From positions 434,001 through 498,000 of the forward strand of contig NW_024467120.1 of the NCBI RefSeq assembly GCF_017591425.1: a DNA stretch of 64,000 bases. Reading direction: 5' to 3'. Below, piece by piece: positions 1 through 11,664 of this stretch. Every line of letters begins with the position of its first letter. Position 1 is the first letter of the stretch. The notes beneath the pieces are model-generated. The model searched no databases. It was not told the DNA's origin and was given only the letters and a program-made list of their open reading frames with translations. The DNA is from Ochotona curzoniae. Taxonomy: Eukaryota; Chordata; Mammalia; Lagomorpha; Ochotonidae. The position numbers were made by a program, and so were the translations under genes.

Positions 1-243
1 ACTCCCCAAGTGGGTGCAAAGGCCGATTCTATGCCGATCCGAAGCCAGGACCCAGAAACTTCTTCCAGGTATCCCGCATGGATGTAGGGTTCCAAAGCTT
101 TGGGCCATCCTCGACTGCTTTCCCAGGCCACAAGCAGGGAGCTGGATGGGAAGTGCAGCTGCCGGAATTAGAACCTTTACCCATATGGGATCTTGGGGCA
201 TTCAAGGCAAGGACTTTAGCCACTAGGCCATGCCACCGGGCCC
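1..243 (-). mobile_element. C-repeat SINE, cut by window edge
   Basis: Reverse-strand lagomorph C-type tRNA-derived SINE. The A-rich tail lies outside the window. The body (TCCCAGGCCACAAGCAGGGA) and the head complement (GCCATGCCACCGGGCCC, ending near 243) are well preserved, so this is a fairly young copy. Confidence 0.9.
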
Positions 244-1671
244 ACTATAATGCTTTTTAAGCAATGTTACATAACTCCACATTAAGGTATAAATTCTGAA
301 TTTAACAATGCTTTAAAAACTGCTACCATCAATCCTCCCCTGCCAGTACATGATTTAAAAGCTCTGAGGGCTAATAGAGCACATAACAACTCCGAAGTTG
401 TCAGCCCCAATGAACATGTCAGTGTGGCATTTACAAGAATAGGGACTTGAAAAACAATTCAACAAGGAATAGGCAATCCAGTGGATGTGGGAAAACTGTA
501 GGAAATCTGCCCCATTTTCTACTCTGTATGCTGCCTTTTATATTTGGTGAGAGACCCCTCACGAACAAACAAAGCCTGAACTGAGGAAACCATTAGTGCT
601 CTGGGATCTAACCCTTGCAGTCTTCAGTATATTTGGTGCTGTTTGAACTGTGCATCTATGGTGTATATTCTAATGACCAAAGGTTGAATGCTGTTAGTTT
701 CTGGCCAGAGTTCAGTCAGTTTTTACAACGGACCTGTCATCAAATTCTGGACTTACACATTTGTCCCAAGCAAAGACGCAGAACTAGGAAATACACTTTA
801 TTACTCTGAGGAAGCAGAAGCTGATCTTCTTGCGCTGGTTTCATGACATCACTGTGCTCCTATGCAATCAGCAACCCTGCAATCTGCTTGCTAGGACATG
901 ATGGGGAGCCCACTGGCCACCTGCTGTGGGTGCTACCTCTGGCGGTGTGTGGGGAACCCTGGTGGCTGGGTTTGACTCTGGATCATCCCACCCCTTCACC
1001 TGCCAGGGCTTCTGTGTTCCTCTGAGGCAGGTTCCGAGAGTGGCAGGCAAGCTGCCCAGCTCCGTGCCTGCCTTTGTAGCCCCTCATCCTCCTGGCAAGC
1101 AGTGATGAGTCTGTGGAGGAAAGAGGAGATGCTGTACAATATCTCAGAGGGCACCGGGGTCACAGGGAAGGCTGAGAGGAGTGTGCCAAGGATTTAATTT
1201 AGGAAATCAGGAAAAAAATTCAAAAGGTGGACAAAAGAAGCCAGAAGAAAAAAAGGAGGAGGAGGTGGGTAGGAGCAAGCCATGAGAGATAATAATAAGA
1301 GCAGAAGTCTATGAACTGGGGACAAGCCCAAGCCGAGGGAGCAGTGAATTGTAAGGACAGGATGGATACAAATAAACAAGTGTCTGGATAGAGTATTCAA
1401 GGCAAACCAAGGAGTGACTGCAAGGAATCAGTGTGCAGAATGCAAGAGAGACATGACTGAAGATCCGGAGACTAAAATATAAAATCAACTGTGGTCATAC
1501 TGTGAACCACTTTATTCTTGTACATTCAGAAAGTGCAACTACCATGCATGTCAGATGTGTAGAGAATTTCTCATAAAGCCAATGTGCGCTTTCTGCATCA
1601 ACATCTGCTATGGAAACCAAATTAAAGCAGATACACTAGACTTCATTAATGTTTAAAACACATGTGTCTTG
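244..1671. other. Unassigned intergenic DNA
   Basis: No supportable gene or recognisable repeat. The open frames here are at most 68 codons and overlap on both strands, as chance frames do. A purine-rich patch near 1195-1275 explains one of them. Confidence 0.5.
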
Positions 1672-1975
1672 GGTCAGTGCTGTGGTACATATGGCCAGTT
1701 AAATGATTTTCCGTGATGCTGGTATCCCCTATGGAAACCAGTTTATGTCCGAGTGTTCCAATCCAGCTGCTTGCTAATGTGCCTTGGGAGACAGCAGAAA
1801 ATGGCCCTTGGTCCCTGCATCCATGTGGGAGACTTGGAGGAAGATCCTAGCTCCTGACCTCAATCTAGCCCAGCTTTGGCCATTGTGGCCATGTGGGGAG
1901 TGAACCCAGTGGATGGAAGATCTGTTTGTAATTCTAACTTTTAGATAAAATTAAATAAATCTCTTAAAAAAAAAG
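1672..1975 (+). mobile_element. Old C-repeat SINE
   Basis: Forward diverged copy: a decayed head (GGGTCAGTGCTGTGGTACA), then CATGTGGGAGACTTGG, GGGGAGTGAACCCAGTGGAT and an AAATTAAATAAATCTC tail with an A-run at 1969-1975. It abuts a second SINE. Confidence 0.8.
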
Positions 1976-2237
1976 CCATGGCCTGTAGCATCAGTCCTGG
2001 TTGCCCTACTTCTGACCCAGCTTGCTGCTAGTACACTGGGAAAGCCGTGAAGATGGCTCTCAGTTCTTGGGCCCCTGTCCCACATGGAGTTCCAAGCTCC
2101 TGGCTTTGGTCAGTCCCAGCTCTGGCCATTGCAGCCATTCTGGAGTGAAGCAGCAGATGGAAGATCTCTCTCTCTCTCTCTCTATGTATGTATGTGCAAC
2201 CCTGCTTTTCAAATAAGTAAATCTTTAAAATAAAACC
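1976..2237 (+). mobile_element. 5'-truncated C-repeat SINE
   Basis: Forward copy lacking the tRNA head. It begins in the body, near the CCTGGTTGCCCTACTTCTGA region, and carries a (TC)n stretch at 2165-2184 inside the normal TCTCTGTCTC segment. It lies directly behind the previous SINE, suggesting insertion into that element's A-tail. Confidence 0.75.
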
Positions 2238-3305
2238 TCTTGCTTGAAAGGGCAGTCCCAAGAAAATGAAAGACAGTCCATAGAGTGGACAAAAATATTG
2301 GGAAATAGTTTCTGATAAGAGCAAATAAACGTGAGAATTCAACAACAAAGGAACAAGTCCATTTCAAATCAGAGAAGGACTCGAAGAGGCCTGCCTCTCA
2401 GCAAATAGACAGATGAGGGCCGTTGTACAGGTGCAAGTCCTGGAGACCCCTTTCCTGTCCAGCTTCCTGCTAATGCCCATGGGAAGCAACAGATGATAGC
2501 TCAAGTGCTTCAGCTGGACTCTGGTCTCTGGCCTGTGCCAGCTAGATTTGGTACTTCCTGGCCTCAGTTTTCTCAACTGTGAAATGGGTGTCTTTGTGGC
2601 TATGCTCTGGATTGTTGGAGGGGCCGATTAAGCCACACATGGGGTGTGTAAAGAGTGCAGAGCCAGGATCGCACATGCCCAGGAAATGCCTACCTTCCCC
2701 AGCAGCTCAGGTCTCAGCTCTTGCTCACTCTCCTGCCTTGGGACGAGGCTATTAGGCTCCCAGGCACCCTGACCTGGCTGAGAAGAGGTGCCTGATGGGA
2801 AAGGAGGACTGCCAGAGGCTGAGCTGGGCAGTGGTCCTGGCAGGCACAGGGAATGTGCTGGGGCCCCCCGGAAAGTGGTCTGGCCTGGGGGCTTTTCACA
2901 CAGGCTCTCCTTGGCAGGCCGCGGAAGTCACAAGGACTTCAAACACAAAGTGATTCCAGACACAAAAGCAGGCTCAACCTGGCTGCTGCCAGGTCTGGTT
3001 TGGCATCTGTGCTCAGATGCCCTGCTCCTCCTCAGAACTCTCAGACCCTCCCTGGAGCTCTTGGGCCCCCACTGCAGGAATGCTGGAGCTGCGGTGGGGC
3101 ACTCCTCACTCACCCTGGGTCTATTCATCAGGAGAGAATCTAAGCCAGCAACCCGGGGAGCTGGCCCTGTTGATGGCCAAGGCCAGGCACCAGGCCCAGG
3201 ACCCGGGGTACTTGCACCTGTCTGCAATCCCAGCCTCTGTCCACTATGCAAGTGTTGGGGGAATGAGCTGGGGTGGTCTCTGCATTGGCTCCTTTAGTTC
3301 TCCCC
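2238..3305. other. Unassigned, relatively GC-rich DNA with a SINE scrap
   Basis: 2425-2520 resembles the middle of an old forward C-repeat (TTCCTGCTAATGCCCATGGG). The stretch about 2700-3300 is GC-richer than its surroundings and has overlapping open frames on both strands, one of 169 codons. None looks like a known protein or has a good start context, so I do not call a gene. Confidence 0.4.
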
Positions 3306-3345
3306 ACCAGCTTTATTGAGGCATAATTGATAAGCATGTTTTTTT
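3306..3345 (-). mobile_element. Fragment of ancient L1 3' region (tentative)
   Basis: AGCTTTATTGAGGCATAATT matches my memory of a motif common in old mammalian L1M 3' regions. Only about 40 bases are recognisable before an A/T-rich stretch and a SINE. Strand is uncertain. Confidence 0.3.
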
Positions 3346-3365
3346 TTTTATGATATACATACATC

Positions 3366-3650
3366 CTGATTTTTTTTTTCTTGAAAGGCAAAAATACACA
3401 GAGAATCATGCCTCGAATACCTTCAATGGCCAGAGCTGGGCCAGGATGAAGCCAGGAGTCAGGAGCTCTGTCCAGATTTCCACGTGGGTGCAGGGGCCCA
3501 AGCACTTGGGCCATCCTCTAATATGCTTTCCCAGGCATATAAACAAGGTGCTGGATTAGAAGCGGAGCAGCCGGGACTTGAACTAGTGCTCATGTGGGAT
3601 GCTGGCATCTCAGGTGGAGGGTGAACCTGTTGTGCCCATGGCATGGGCCC
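3366..3650 (-). mobile_element. C-repeat SINE
   Basis: Reverse copy from the T-rich tail complement (TTTTTTCTTGAAAGGCA) through CCACGTGGGTGCAGGGGCCC to the head complement GCCCATGGCATGGGCCC. It has moderate divergence and is close to full length. Confidence 0.85.
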
Positions 3651-3985
3651 CCATCACAACGTCTTGATCAGCCCTATCTAAGCATAGTCCTGCATCTGTG
3701 AAGTTGTAGCTTTTGAGAAGAAAACTGTATCTGAACTAACCGTGCATAGACATTCCCTCCTGTTGTCATTCTGTGAACAATATAACACCAATTCACACAG
3801 CATTTAGGCTACATTAGTTATTGTTAAGCATTTAGGGGTGTTTTAAGGTATGTAATCGGGCATACATAAGAATAACATATAACATGAGGCTCTGGAGTGT
3901 TTGTGGCTCTAGGGATCTGCAGGGATCCCCAGAGCCATTCTTTCATGGCTTCCTTAGGGCCAGGTTGTAAGTTGTGAAATGGTTA
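3651..3985. other. Unassigned DNA
   Basis: No gene or confident repeat seen. Confidence 0.5.
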
Positions 3986-4204
3986 CCACACTCAAGCAAA
4001 TGAACATGGCCGTCACCTCACATGGCTTCTCTGGTGTGCATACTGGGAATGTTTGAGATCCATACTCCCAGCGGCTTTCAGTTGTGCAGTATGTCACTGC
4101 TAGCTGTGGTCTCAGTGCTGTCCCCTGGCGTGCCAGAATGGAATCCTGTCTGGCAGGTGATTTTGTGCCCTTTGGCTAGCATCTTGTCATTTGTTTCCCC
4201 TGAT
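3986..4204 (+). mobile_element. Fragment of ancient L1M-type 3' region (tentative)
   Basis: The order GAACATGGCCGTCACCTCAC, GAGATCCATACTCCCAGCGG, TGTGCCCTTTGGCTAGCATC follows a sequence I remember from old mammalian L1 3' regions. Divergence is high and the strand is a guess. Confidence 0.35.
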
Positions 4205-4535
4205 TTTTTTTATTACTTTCTAAGATTATTATTTTTATTTGAAAGGCAGTTATAGAAAGTACAGACAGACGGTGAACTGGTGGTTCATTCTCCAAATGGC
4301 TGCAATGGTTAGAGCTGATCTGATCTGAAGCCAGTAGCCACAAGTTTCTTCCAGGTCTCCCATGTGAGTGCAATGGCCCAAGGACCTCAGCTATCCTCCA
4401 CTGCTTTCTCAGGACACAAGCAGGGTGCTGGCTCAGAAGTAGAACAGCTGGGATATGAACTGGCACGCATATGGGATGGCAGCACCCAGGTGGAGGCTTA
4501 GCTTACTATGCCATAGTGCTGCCTCTTCCCCCAAT
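4205..4535 (-). mobile_element. C-repeat SINE
   Basis: Reverse, near full-length but diverged: tail complement TTATTTTTATTTGAAAGGCA, body CCAGGTCTCCCATGTGAGTG, head complement ending GCCATAGTGCTGCCTC. Confidence 0.85.
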
Positions 4536-4555
4536 TATTTTACAGTGAATCAAAA

Positions 4556-4885
4556 TAGGGATTGGTGTGATGGCATGGTGGGTTAGGCAACCATTTGCAG
4601 TGCCTGCTTCCCATATTGGAATAGTGGTTCAAGTCCTGACTGCTCTGTTTTGGATCCAGCTCCCTGTTGATGCTCCTGGGAAGCTAATGGTGGTTCAAAT
4701 ACCTGGGCCCTTGCCAATCATATTAGGAACCTTAATGGAGTTTCTGTCTATTGGTGTCACTCTACTCCAGCTCTGACTGTTGTGGCCATTTGAAGAGTGA
4801 ACCAATGGGTGGGGGGAAAATCTCTCCCTCTTTATTGCTCTGCCCTGCAAATACATTAATAAACAAGTCTTTAAAAAAGTTACAC
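4556..4885 (+). mobile_element. C-repeat SINE
   Basis: Forward old copy with a head (GGATTGGTGTGATGGCATGG), a body and a tail (AATAAACAAGTCTTTAAAAA). It sits only 20 bases from the opposite-strand SINE at 4205-4535, so the two could pair as a hairpin in a transcript. Confidence 0.8.
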
Positions 4886-6300
4886 AATAAAACAAAACAG
4901 CACAAGTAGTTATAGCATGTTATCAGTTCCTATTTTACATAGTACCTCCCTCTTCCCCTGCTGTGACTCAGGTCTCCTGGATTGGGAAGAGGGTGAGCCA
5001 GCCTTATAGCCATTGTCGTATAATGCTGGTGTGGCCAAATGCTTGTTTAGTGTGTGCTGTCTGTGTTGCCCAGTGACTCTGCCTCTGAATGCCATGCCTG
5101 GAGAAATGCGTGCATGCCAGGCTGAGTAGGTGGTAGATCCATTTGTCTGTGTCTCCAATAATTGTCCGTCAATCTGGCATTGACACTGTTGCCTGGCACA
5201 TGTGTCTGTCTGTATTACATATACACACATATATATGTACACACACACACATACAAAAATAAGAGAGAATGCTCTCAATGTATAACACTAAGAAAATGGC
5301 CTAAGAAACCACGGCAGTTACACTCTAGACTCCAACACTAAAGTGTGCTTGTGGATGGAACCCTGTGACAGTTAGAGTGTAAAGCCGGCTGTGTCCTTGC
5401 TGGAAGGACAAGGGCAGGAAGACTTGTCCTGGTCACCTCCCAGCCCCCATCAGCTCTGGCCCATCCTGGACCCTCCACAGCTGCATTGGCAATGGCTTTG
5501 GTTTCAGGAAATCCATGGCTTTACTCTGTTCGTCATTATCACTGGCTTGTTCATGTAATTCATTTGGTGTACAAAGAGGGGGACCCTCTGCTGTTTCATG
5601 CAAACCCTAAAACTAATTAGGATCTAACCTCTTTCCAGAAAACTCTTTTTGACCTCTAACTTTTGTCCTAAGCCCTTCTTTCCCAAGGACGCCCCTTCCT
5701 CTCCTCAGCCTTGCTGCTGCTGTTGCGTGACTCAGTGGAGGTTTGGAGGAGCTGCTTGCAAAAGCCGGCCTTCATGGTGGCTTGTTAGGAACATCAGTGC
5801 ATCTCCTCACTTCTTCAACACACAGCTAGATCCTTATAGACGTCTTTGGTGGGCAGCAGCCGTAGAACTTCCAGCTCCGTGGAACACAGGTTGTCCCGTG
5901 TCCTTCGAGTGTGGCAGCATGGTGGCACCAGTGTATGCAGGGTGGATCAGGGCATTGATGAAATGCACATGGTGTTATGACAATGGCGAAAAGTCTAGAA
6001 AGTGGTCCTTTCTGTCTCCTCCCCCCGGGCAGCCTATTTGGAAACAACTTACTAGAAATGATGGACATCTGTTAACCCAAAGGGTGTGCATGACCAATTG
6101 TCCACCACCTGGCAAATGGCTCACGGGAATAATGGCTTCAAGGGTGGAAAAGGGAGTTCTTGGCCTCCTCGTAGCCAAAGGACTCATGAAGTCCCTCTCC
6201 TACCCCAGCCCCAGACATCTCTGAGGGTGCTGACAGATGTTTGTGGCGAATGGGATTAAAAGATAAGGTGTTGTTTTTGTGTGTGTGCAAATTTTTTTTT
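4886..6300. other. Unassigned DNA, including a small CA-rich patch
   Basis: A short (CA)n-like patch lies at about 5221-5254. The stretch at 5649-6224 contains a 191-codon forward frame rich in Cys, Trp and Pro. It has no family resemblance, no splice sites I would trust and an opposing open frame, so I leave it uncalled. Confidence 0.45.
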
Positions 6301-6427
6301 TTTTAAATTTGGGCATACATGGGATCTTCAAAAAGACTGTGGAAAATGTGTTTCATGGGAAAAAAGAAACACAACTGGGTGAATTTCAAAAATTGTGAGT
6401 ACTAAAATGAACTTTATTTGTTTGCAA

Positions 6428-6428
<1 letters not shown>

Positions 6429-6482
<54 letters not shown>
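6429..6482. repeat. (CA)n microsatellite
   Basis: Uninterrupted CA dinucleotides for about 54 bases, directly followed by a reverse SINE. It has probably grown at the junction with an A-rich tail. Confidence 0.97.
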
Positions 6483-6484
<2 letters not shown>

Positions 6485-6695
6485 GGGTTCTCCATTCACT
6501 AGCTCATTTCCCAAATGGCTGCAACAGCCAGTACTGGACCAGGCTGAAGCCAGGAGCCAGGAACCTCATGGGTGGCAGGGATCCATTAGCAGGAAGCTGG
6601 GTCAGAAGTAGAGAAACCTGGACTGGATCCCGCACTCCAACATGGGATGCCAGCATTGCATGTGTTAGCTTACCCAGCTGCACCATCATGATGAC
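6483..6695 (-). mobile_element. C-repeat SINE
   Basis: Reverse copy from CTCATTTCCCAAATGGCTGC to the head region (CATTGCATGTGTTAGCTTAC). A middle portion is deleted around the GTGGGAGACC segment. Confidence 0.8.
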
Positions 6696-6788
6696 CTCTA
6701 AGCTTCTCCTTCCCTTCCAGTTTTCTGTGAACTTTGGGCAGTGCCCTTGTGTGTCTGTGTCCTTCAGAGTTGTCATAACTCCTATCCT

Positions 6789-6822
6789 GGGGCAGGCATT
6801 TGGCGCAGGGGTTAAGACACTG
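6789..6822 (+). mobile_element. SINE head fragment fused to an L1 3' end
   Basis: GGGGCAGGCATTTGGCGCAG followed by GGGTTAAGACACTGG is a clear C-repeat A-box region. It then switches directly into L1 3' sequence, with no SINE body. Confidence 0.7.
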
Positions 6823-6955
6823 GTTGGAAAATGGTCCCAACTGGAGGCCGTTATGCTCAGTGAAATAAGCCAATCCCAAAAGAACAGATAGATATATGAT
6901 CTGTCTGATATGAGGCAATCTCCATGCAAAGTGCATACTGTAGATATGTAGGTAA

Positions 6956-6987
<32 letters not shown>

Positions 6988-7310
6988 CATTCTCATAAAT
7001 GAACTATATAATGGAGACTAGCATACTGGGAAACGAAGATAACGTTGCAATATGTGCCTCTACTCCTGAATAAAAGGAGGACTGTCAATGAAAAGGTTAA
7101 ATATATCTTGACAATAAAATACTAGATTTTCTACCATTGTCTATACCCACAATGCCAGGATACACTTAACAGCAGGATGTTGGACTTGGGATTGTTATTG
7201 AAGGACTATACTATTGTAATAATATGGGGGGAAACAGTGGAGAGGGGAAAGAATGGGAATGGAATAAGGGAAGGTGGAGGGAGGAATCCCTATATCTATA
7301 AAACCACATC
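6823..7310 (+). mobile_element. L1 3' end, 5'-truncated
   Basis: Forward L1 sequence spanning the last ORF2 codons (ATGCTCAGTGAAATAAGCCA) and the 3' untranslated region. The 3' region shares the GGATGTTGGACTTGGGATTG and G-rich ATGGGGGGA-type stretches with other lagomorph L1 ends. It contains a (TA)n tract and decays towards a CTATAAAACCACATCATTAG end. It has no coding capacity. Confidence 0.75.
6957..6984. repeat. (TA)n microsatellite
   Basis: Simple TA tract inside the L1 3' fragment, adding to the underlying L1 sequence. Confidence 0.95.
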
Positions 7311-7741
7311 ATTAGCCTCCTGTTTATGGTCAGCCTGCCCTGTTTTTGCTATGGTGTATTCATTTTGGTAGGACTAGTTCTTTAGGATTAGTGGAGTTGG
7401 ATGGAACCTCAGCAATTCCCAGGCCCTGTTTGTGCATTTTATGGGGCCATTGATGATACCAGACAGGCAGCTCCAAGCAGGTGCACTGTGTGGAGGAAGG
7501 ATGGGCTGCCGCTGTGATAAGCAGAGGAAGCAAAGCCAAAGGACAGGAAGGAGTGTGTGGGCTTTCATGGGATTTGAGGCTGAGCTGGTAGTGAGGATGC
7601 AGAGACCCAGCGAGACACCTTAAAGAGAATGCCCTTCAGGCCTGTTACATGTCCCTCTCAGCTATGCAGAGACCCCTCAGTGACATTATCAGGGTTGTCT
7701 TTTTACCCTACCTGCTTTCCAAAGTTGTTTTTTTTTTCTAT
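7311..7741. other. Unassigned DNA
   Basis: No gene or confident repeat seen. Confidence 0.5.
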
Positions 7742-7972
7742 TGGAATTGGCACTGTAGCATATCAGGTCAAGCTGCCACTGTTCAAGTCCCAGCTGCTCC
7801 ACTTCTGATCTAGCTCCCTGCTAATGTGCCCGGGAAGAACCGCAGCAGGTGGTCCAAGTGCTTGAGCAACTACCACCTGTATGAGAGACCTGGATGAAGC
7901 ACCTGGCTCCATTGTGATTTTGTAGGGAATAAGCTAGCAGATGACTCTCTCTGTCTCTCCCTCTCTCTTTAT
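7742..7972 (+). mobile_element. C-repeat SINE
   Basis: Forward old copy from GGAATTGGCACTGTAGCA to a TCTCTGTCTCTCCCTCTCTC tail. The terminal A-rich segment is missing. Confidence 0.8.
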
Positions 7973-8075
7973 TCTTAGGTCATCCTCTGCCGCTTCCCCA
8001 GGTACATTAGCAGGGAGCTGGGTCACAAGTACAGCAGCTGGGACTTGAGTTGGCATATATATGGGATGGTGATTC
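7973..8075 (-). mobile_element. Reverse C-repeat SINE fragment
   Basis: GTCATCCTCTGCCGCTTCCC to GGCATATATATGGGATGGTG is the middle part of a reverse copy, joined directly to the forward SINE on its left. This makes a small fold-back pair. Confidence 0.7.
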
Positions 8076-8302
8076 TCTGTCTCTTATAAAAAAGAAGAAA
8101 AGAGAGAGACTAAGAGCAAGAACAAATGAACTTTCGTTCACCCAGTTCACTAAGTGCGATGGATTAGCTTGCGTCAGCGTCAGATGGCAGGGCCTATTCC
8201 CAGAGATTGGTGTTCTGGGGTGAGCCCAAGCATTTGCTCCACTGACAGGTCTCTAGCTGGTCTAGGAACCACAGTGAGAAGTATTGATGAGCAATGGGCG
8301 TG

Positions 8303-8632
8303 TTTTTTTTTAAAGATTTATTTATTTATGGGAAAGTCAGATATACAGAGAGGAGGAGAGACAGAGAGGAAAATCTTCCGTCCGATGATTCACTCCCCAA
8401 GTGAGCACAATGGCCGATGCTATGCCTATCCAAAGCCAGGATCCAGAAACTTCTTCTGGGTCTCCCACGTGGGTGCAGGGTCCCAAAGTTTTGGGCCGTC
8501 CTCGACTGCTTCCCAGGCCACAAGCAGGGAGCTGCATGGAAAGTGGAGCTGCTGGGATTAGAATGGCGCCCAAATGGGATCTTGGTTCGTTCAAGGTGAG
8601 GACTTTAGCTGCTAGGCCATGCCACCGGGTCC
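8303..8632 (-). mobile_element. Full-length C-repeat SINE with target duplication
   Basis: Reverse copy, complete from the T-rich tail complement (AAGATTTATTTATTTATGGG) to the head complement GCCATGCCACCGGGTCC. The flanks carry a near-perfect 10-bp target duplication: AATGGGCGTG at 8293-8302 and AATGGGCATG at 8633-8642. Confidence 0.92.
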
Positions 8633-8760
8633 AATGGGCATGGTTTTTAAAGTAGGAGATAAACCAGTAAAATGCAAGGTGGGCACAGAAATAATTTTAA
8701 AAGCAGTGGCTCGTGAAATCAAATAGCTTAGTTGCCGAATCCATCTCATGCCTCAGTAGA

Positions 8761-9076
8761 ATTATTTTTTAAGATTTATTTTTCTCAGAAAGTCGGATTT
8801 ACAAAGAGAAAGATCTTTCATCTACTAATTCACTCCTCAAATGGCAGCAATGGCCAGAACTGAGGCAATCTGAAGCCAGGAGCCAGGAGCTTATTCCGGG
8901 TCTCCTGCACAGGTACAGGGTCCCAAGGCCTTGGACCGTCCTCAACTGCTTTTGCAGACCACAAGCAGAGAGCTGGACGGGAAGTGGAGTAGCCAGGATC
9001 AGAACTGGTGCCTATATGGGATTCTGACATGTGAAAGGGAAGGATTTTAGCCACTAGGCTACCATGCCGGGACCAT
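8761..9076 (-). mobile_element. Full-length C-repeat SINE with target duplication
   Basis: Reverse copy from ATTATTTTTTAAGATTTATT to CTACCATGCCGGGACC. CTCAGTAGA is repeated at 8752-8760 and 9077-9085, marking the insertion site. Confidence 0.9.
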
Positions 9077-9154
9077 CTCAGTAGATTTTTTCTTTTTTTT
9101 TTTAGCTTCTGATGTCAGTTTGTTAACAAAAACAATAAAATTAATTTTTACAGG

Positions 9155-9437
9155 AATCTTTTTAGTCCTTTGCAAGATAGAGTTTCAGAGTGAGAACCAG
9201 AGAGAGCTTATTCACTCCCCAAATGGCCAGGATAGCTGGAGCAGGGCCGGTCGGAAGCCAGAGGCTGAGATCCTCCTCTGAGGGTGCAGGGGCTCAAGTA
9301 CTTGGGCCATCCTCTGATGCTTCCCCAGGCTGTAAGCAAGGAGCTGGATGGGAAGCAGAGCTGCCAGGACTGGAACCGGCGCCCATACAAGATGCCTGCA
9401 CATCAGTTGGCAGCTTTATGTGTTCTGCTACAGGGGA
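9155..9437 (-). mobile_element. C-repeat SINE
   Basis: Reverse diverged copy: CACTCCCCAAATGGCCAGGA, GGGTGCAGGGGCTCAAGTAC, GGAACCGGCGCCCATACAAG. The head end is decayed. Confidence 0.8.
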
Positions 9438-10654
9438 GGGGGAGCCTCCAACAATAAAGAAATCTTGAAGGTTGCTACATTTTGATGCACATAGACTTTC
9501 TTGGAAAGAAATTCTCTCAACACCGAATTAGGGAATAACAAAGATTTCTATTTCCCTTCCTGAACTGGAGATGCCACCCAGGAAAGCGTGATTTTTGTAC
9601 CTAGCATGCTGGGATCTGCAGCATTGTTTTTCCTGAATTATGGGAACATCAAGCAGAGCGTTTGAACTTTGACCCCTTTCTGGAAATTTGAGGGCATTGA
9701 TTCTTGAGTCGGAATTACTTTTCAAGCTTGTGGACACCTACTTTTTTTAAAAAAAGATCCTTCTGCAGTACTGCTATCCAGAACTGTGATGACTCCAGGT
9801 GCGCCTGTAGCACTGGCCTCATTCAGTAGCAATCTGAGCCTTTGGAGGAAGGGATGAAGTCCTCCCACCCGGGGTTTCAAAAGGTTTTGAAATGCTAATT
9901 CACAGCCTAGAGAGATCCTGACAGGCTGAATGCTATTCAGGTCAATCAGGCACCTTGATGATTATGACAGTGTGAAGGGTAAATTGCTGCTATACCCAAG
10001 AAGTCATTGGCATTTCAGGAGAAAGCTTGGGGGGAAAATAGCACCATACATGATGTTGGGGGGAATTACTTTTCTCAGCAGCGCAGGATGGGGGCAATCT
10101 GACACCGGTTGTATCTGCAGGTGTGACAACAACGTCAACGCGTAGTAAAAATCTAACAGCATTCCCTAGCATTGCGCTCAGGGAAGACAAAACAGAGAGG
10201 TAGAGGTAAGCATTTTCAGACCTCGCTGTGTGTGCCTGTCTGAATTTGAAGGCCCATTTTCCTCAACTGCCTTTCCAGTTTACTGCTGAGAAATCCCATT
10301 CCAGAGATAATCAATACTTTTTTTTTTTTTGGTAAAATGCATCTTTTCTATCCATCCCATAGTGTCTTTTGGGTATTGTCATGCCTGACTTTTAACGCTT
10401 TGTTCTATCTTTGCATCAGCACGTCATGGTGTTTTTCCTTGCCCAAATGTGAAGGCAAGGTTGAATGCCAGGTATAAAAGAGGTTAGTACAGGTGATTAA
10501 CAAACATAGTGGTTTAACCAAGGCACCATACATGCTTGGAGGAAGCAGCTGATGTCATAACCCTTTGCTTACGGGAGAGAAAGGGACACCCATGCCTTTC
10601 ACTTGTCCATCCAGAATGGTGCATTAATTATTGTGTTTTCCAGAATGGTGTGTT
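9438..10654. other. Unassigned, largely repeat-free DNA
   Basis: About 1.2 kb with no repeat I recognise and no supportable exon. The open frames are at most 71 codons. Confidence 0.5.
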
Positions 10655-10874
10655 AATTATTTCACTTGTTGAATGCTGGCTGCTCCACTTCCAATCCAGC
10701 TCTTTGCTAATGCACCTGGGAAAGCCATGGAAGGTGGCCTAGGTGCTTGTGGGCCAGCCCTGGCCACTGTGGCCATGTGGGTATAGTGAACCAGTGAATG
10801 CAGGATCTCTCTTTCCCTGTCACTCTGCCTTTCAAATGAATAAACCAGTGTTAATTAAAAAAAAAAAAAAAGTA
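10655..10874 (+). mobile_element. 5'-truncated C-repeat SINE
   Basis: Forward copy without its head. It shows GGCTGCTCCACTTCCAATCC, CACTGTGGCCATGTGGGTAT and a tail of about 16 A residues at 10857-10872. Confidence 0.8.
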
Positions 10875-11664
10875 CAAAATATCTTAGTTCTAGAGTTCTC
10901 TCCAGAAAGTCTCGCTGTTGCTTGCTCAAGGTCTAATGGGCAGGAGTTGCCAGTTGCCCTCCTTGGAGGAATGGGAAAGAGGGAGTGATATTCTGTAGGT
11001 GAGTGAGGCCCAGACAGGCAACAGGGAGAACAAGTGGGCTGAGTCAGCTGTCTTGTGGATGATGAGAAATTGGTTGAGGCTGTTTGCCTGTCAGCTCCAT
11101 CAGGCTTGCTTGCCTGCCTCCATCCCTTGGTCCCTGCCTTCTCGCTGCTGGCTGCTTGTCCTCTGTGCAGTAGCTCACCTCCGGCTTCTCCCCAGTCTGC
11201 CTTGTACACCTGCTCTCTGCATACATCCTGCATGTTCTCATGGAGCCACAAAGAGCCAGCAAAACCTCTGTTTGACCTCTGCAGCCTTGGCCTCGCCTCT
11301 GAACTCCAGACTCCCAACTCACTTCCGTTTCTCATTTCTGCTTGGATATCTGATAGGCAGCCTGTCCTGCTAGGGCCAAGTACTGGCAAGAATCAGTCTG
11401 AAAATCTTTTTTCAATTTAATTTTATTACGTCTCCCCCTAGTCCCTGCCCCATCAGTGTGTATCTCAAGCATGATCGGTAATATTACCCACTCCTGTCAG
11501 CATCTGGCCACCTGGAACGGCAGTGGGAGCCACCTTTTTGGTCCCTGCTCTGTGTATGTGTCCTGTTTGGGCCCATTTTTGCCTGGCATCCATGGGATCC
11601 TAGGACAAAAGCAGCCCTGCCTACTGTTAACCCATGAGCAGATTCTGAGTGGCAGTGAGGACAC
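10875..11664. other. Unassigned DNA
   Basis: Overlapping open frames occur on both strands (up to 185 codons at 10832-11389 minus, part of which is the SINE A-tail complement). None has recognisable domains, so no gene is called. Confidence 0.45.

Noticed and set aside
2788..3297. 169-codon forward frame in a GC-rich stretch
   Set aside because: GC-rich DNA has fewer stops. Several frames on both strands are open at once, and no domain is visible.
5649..6224. 191-codon forward open frame
   Set aside because: It is rich in Cys, Trp and Pro, has no recognisable domain, weak start context and an opposing open frame. It reads as chance.
10832..11389. 185-codon minus-strand frame
   Set aside because: It starts in unassigned DNA and ends in the complement of a SINE A-tail (poly-Phe stretch). 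No family features.
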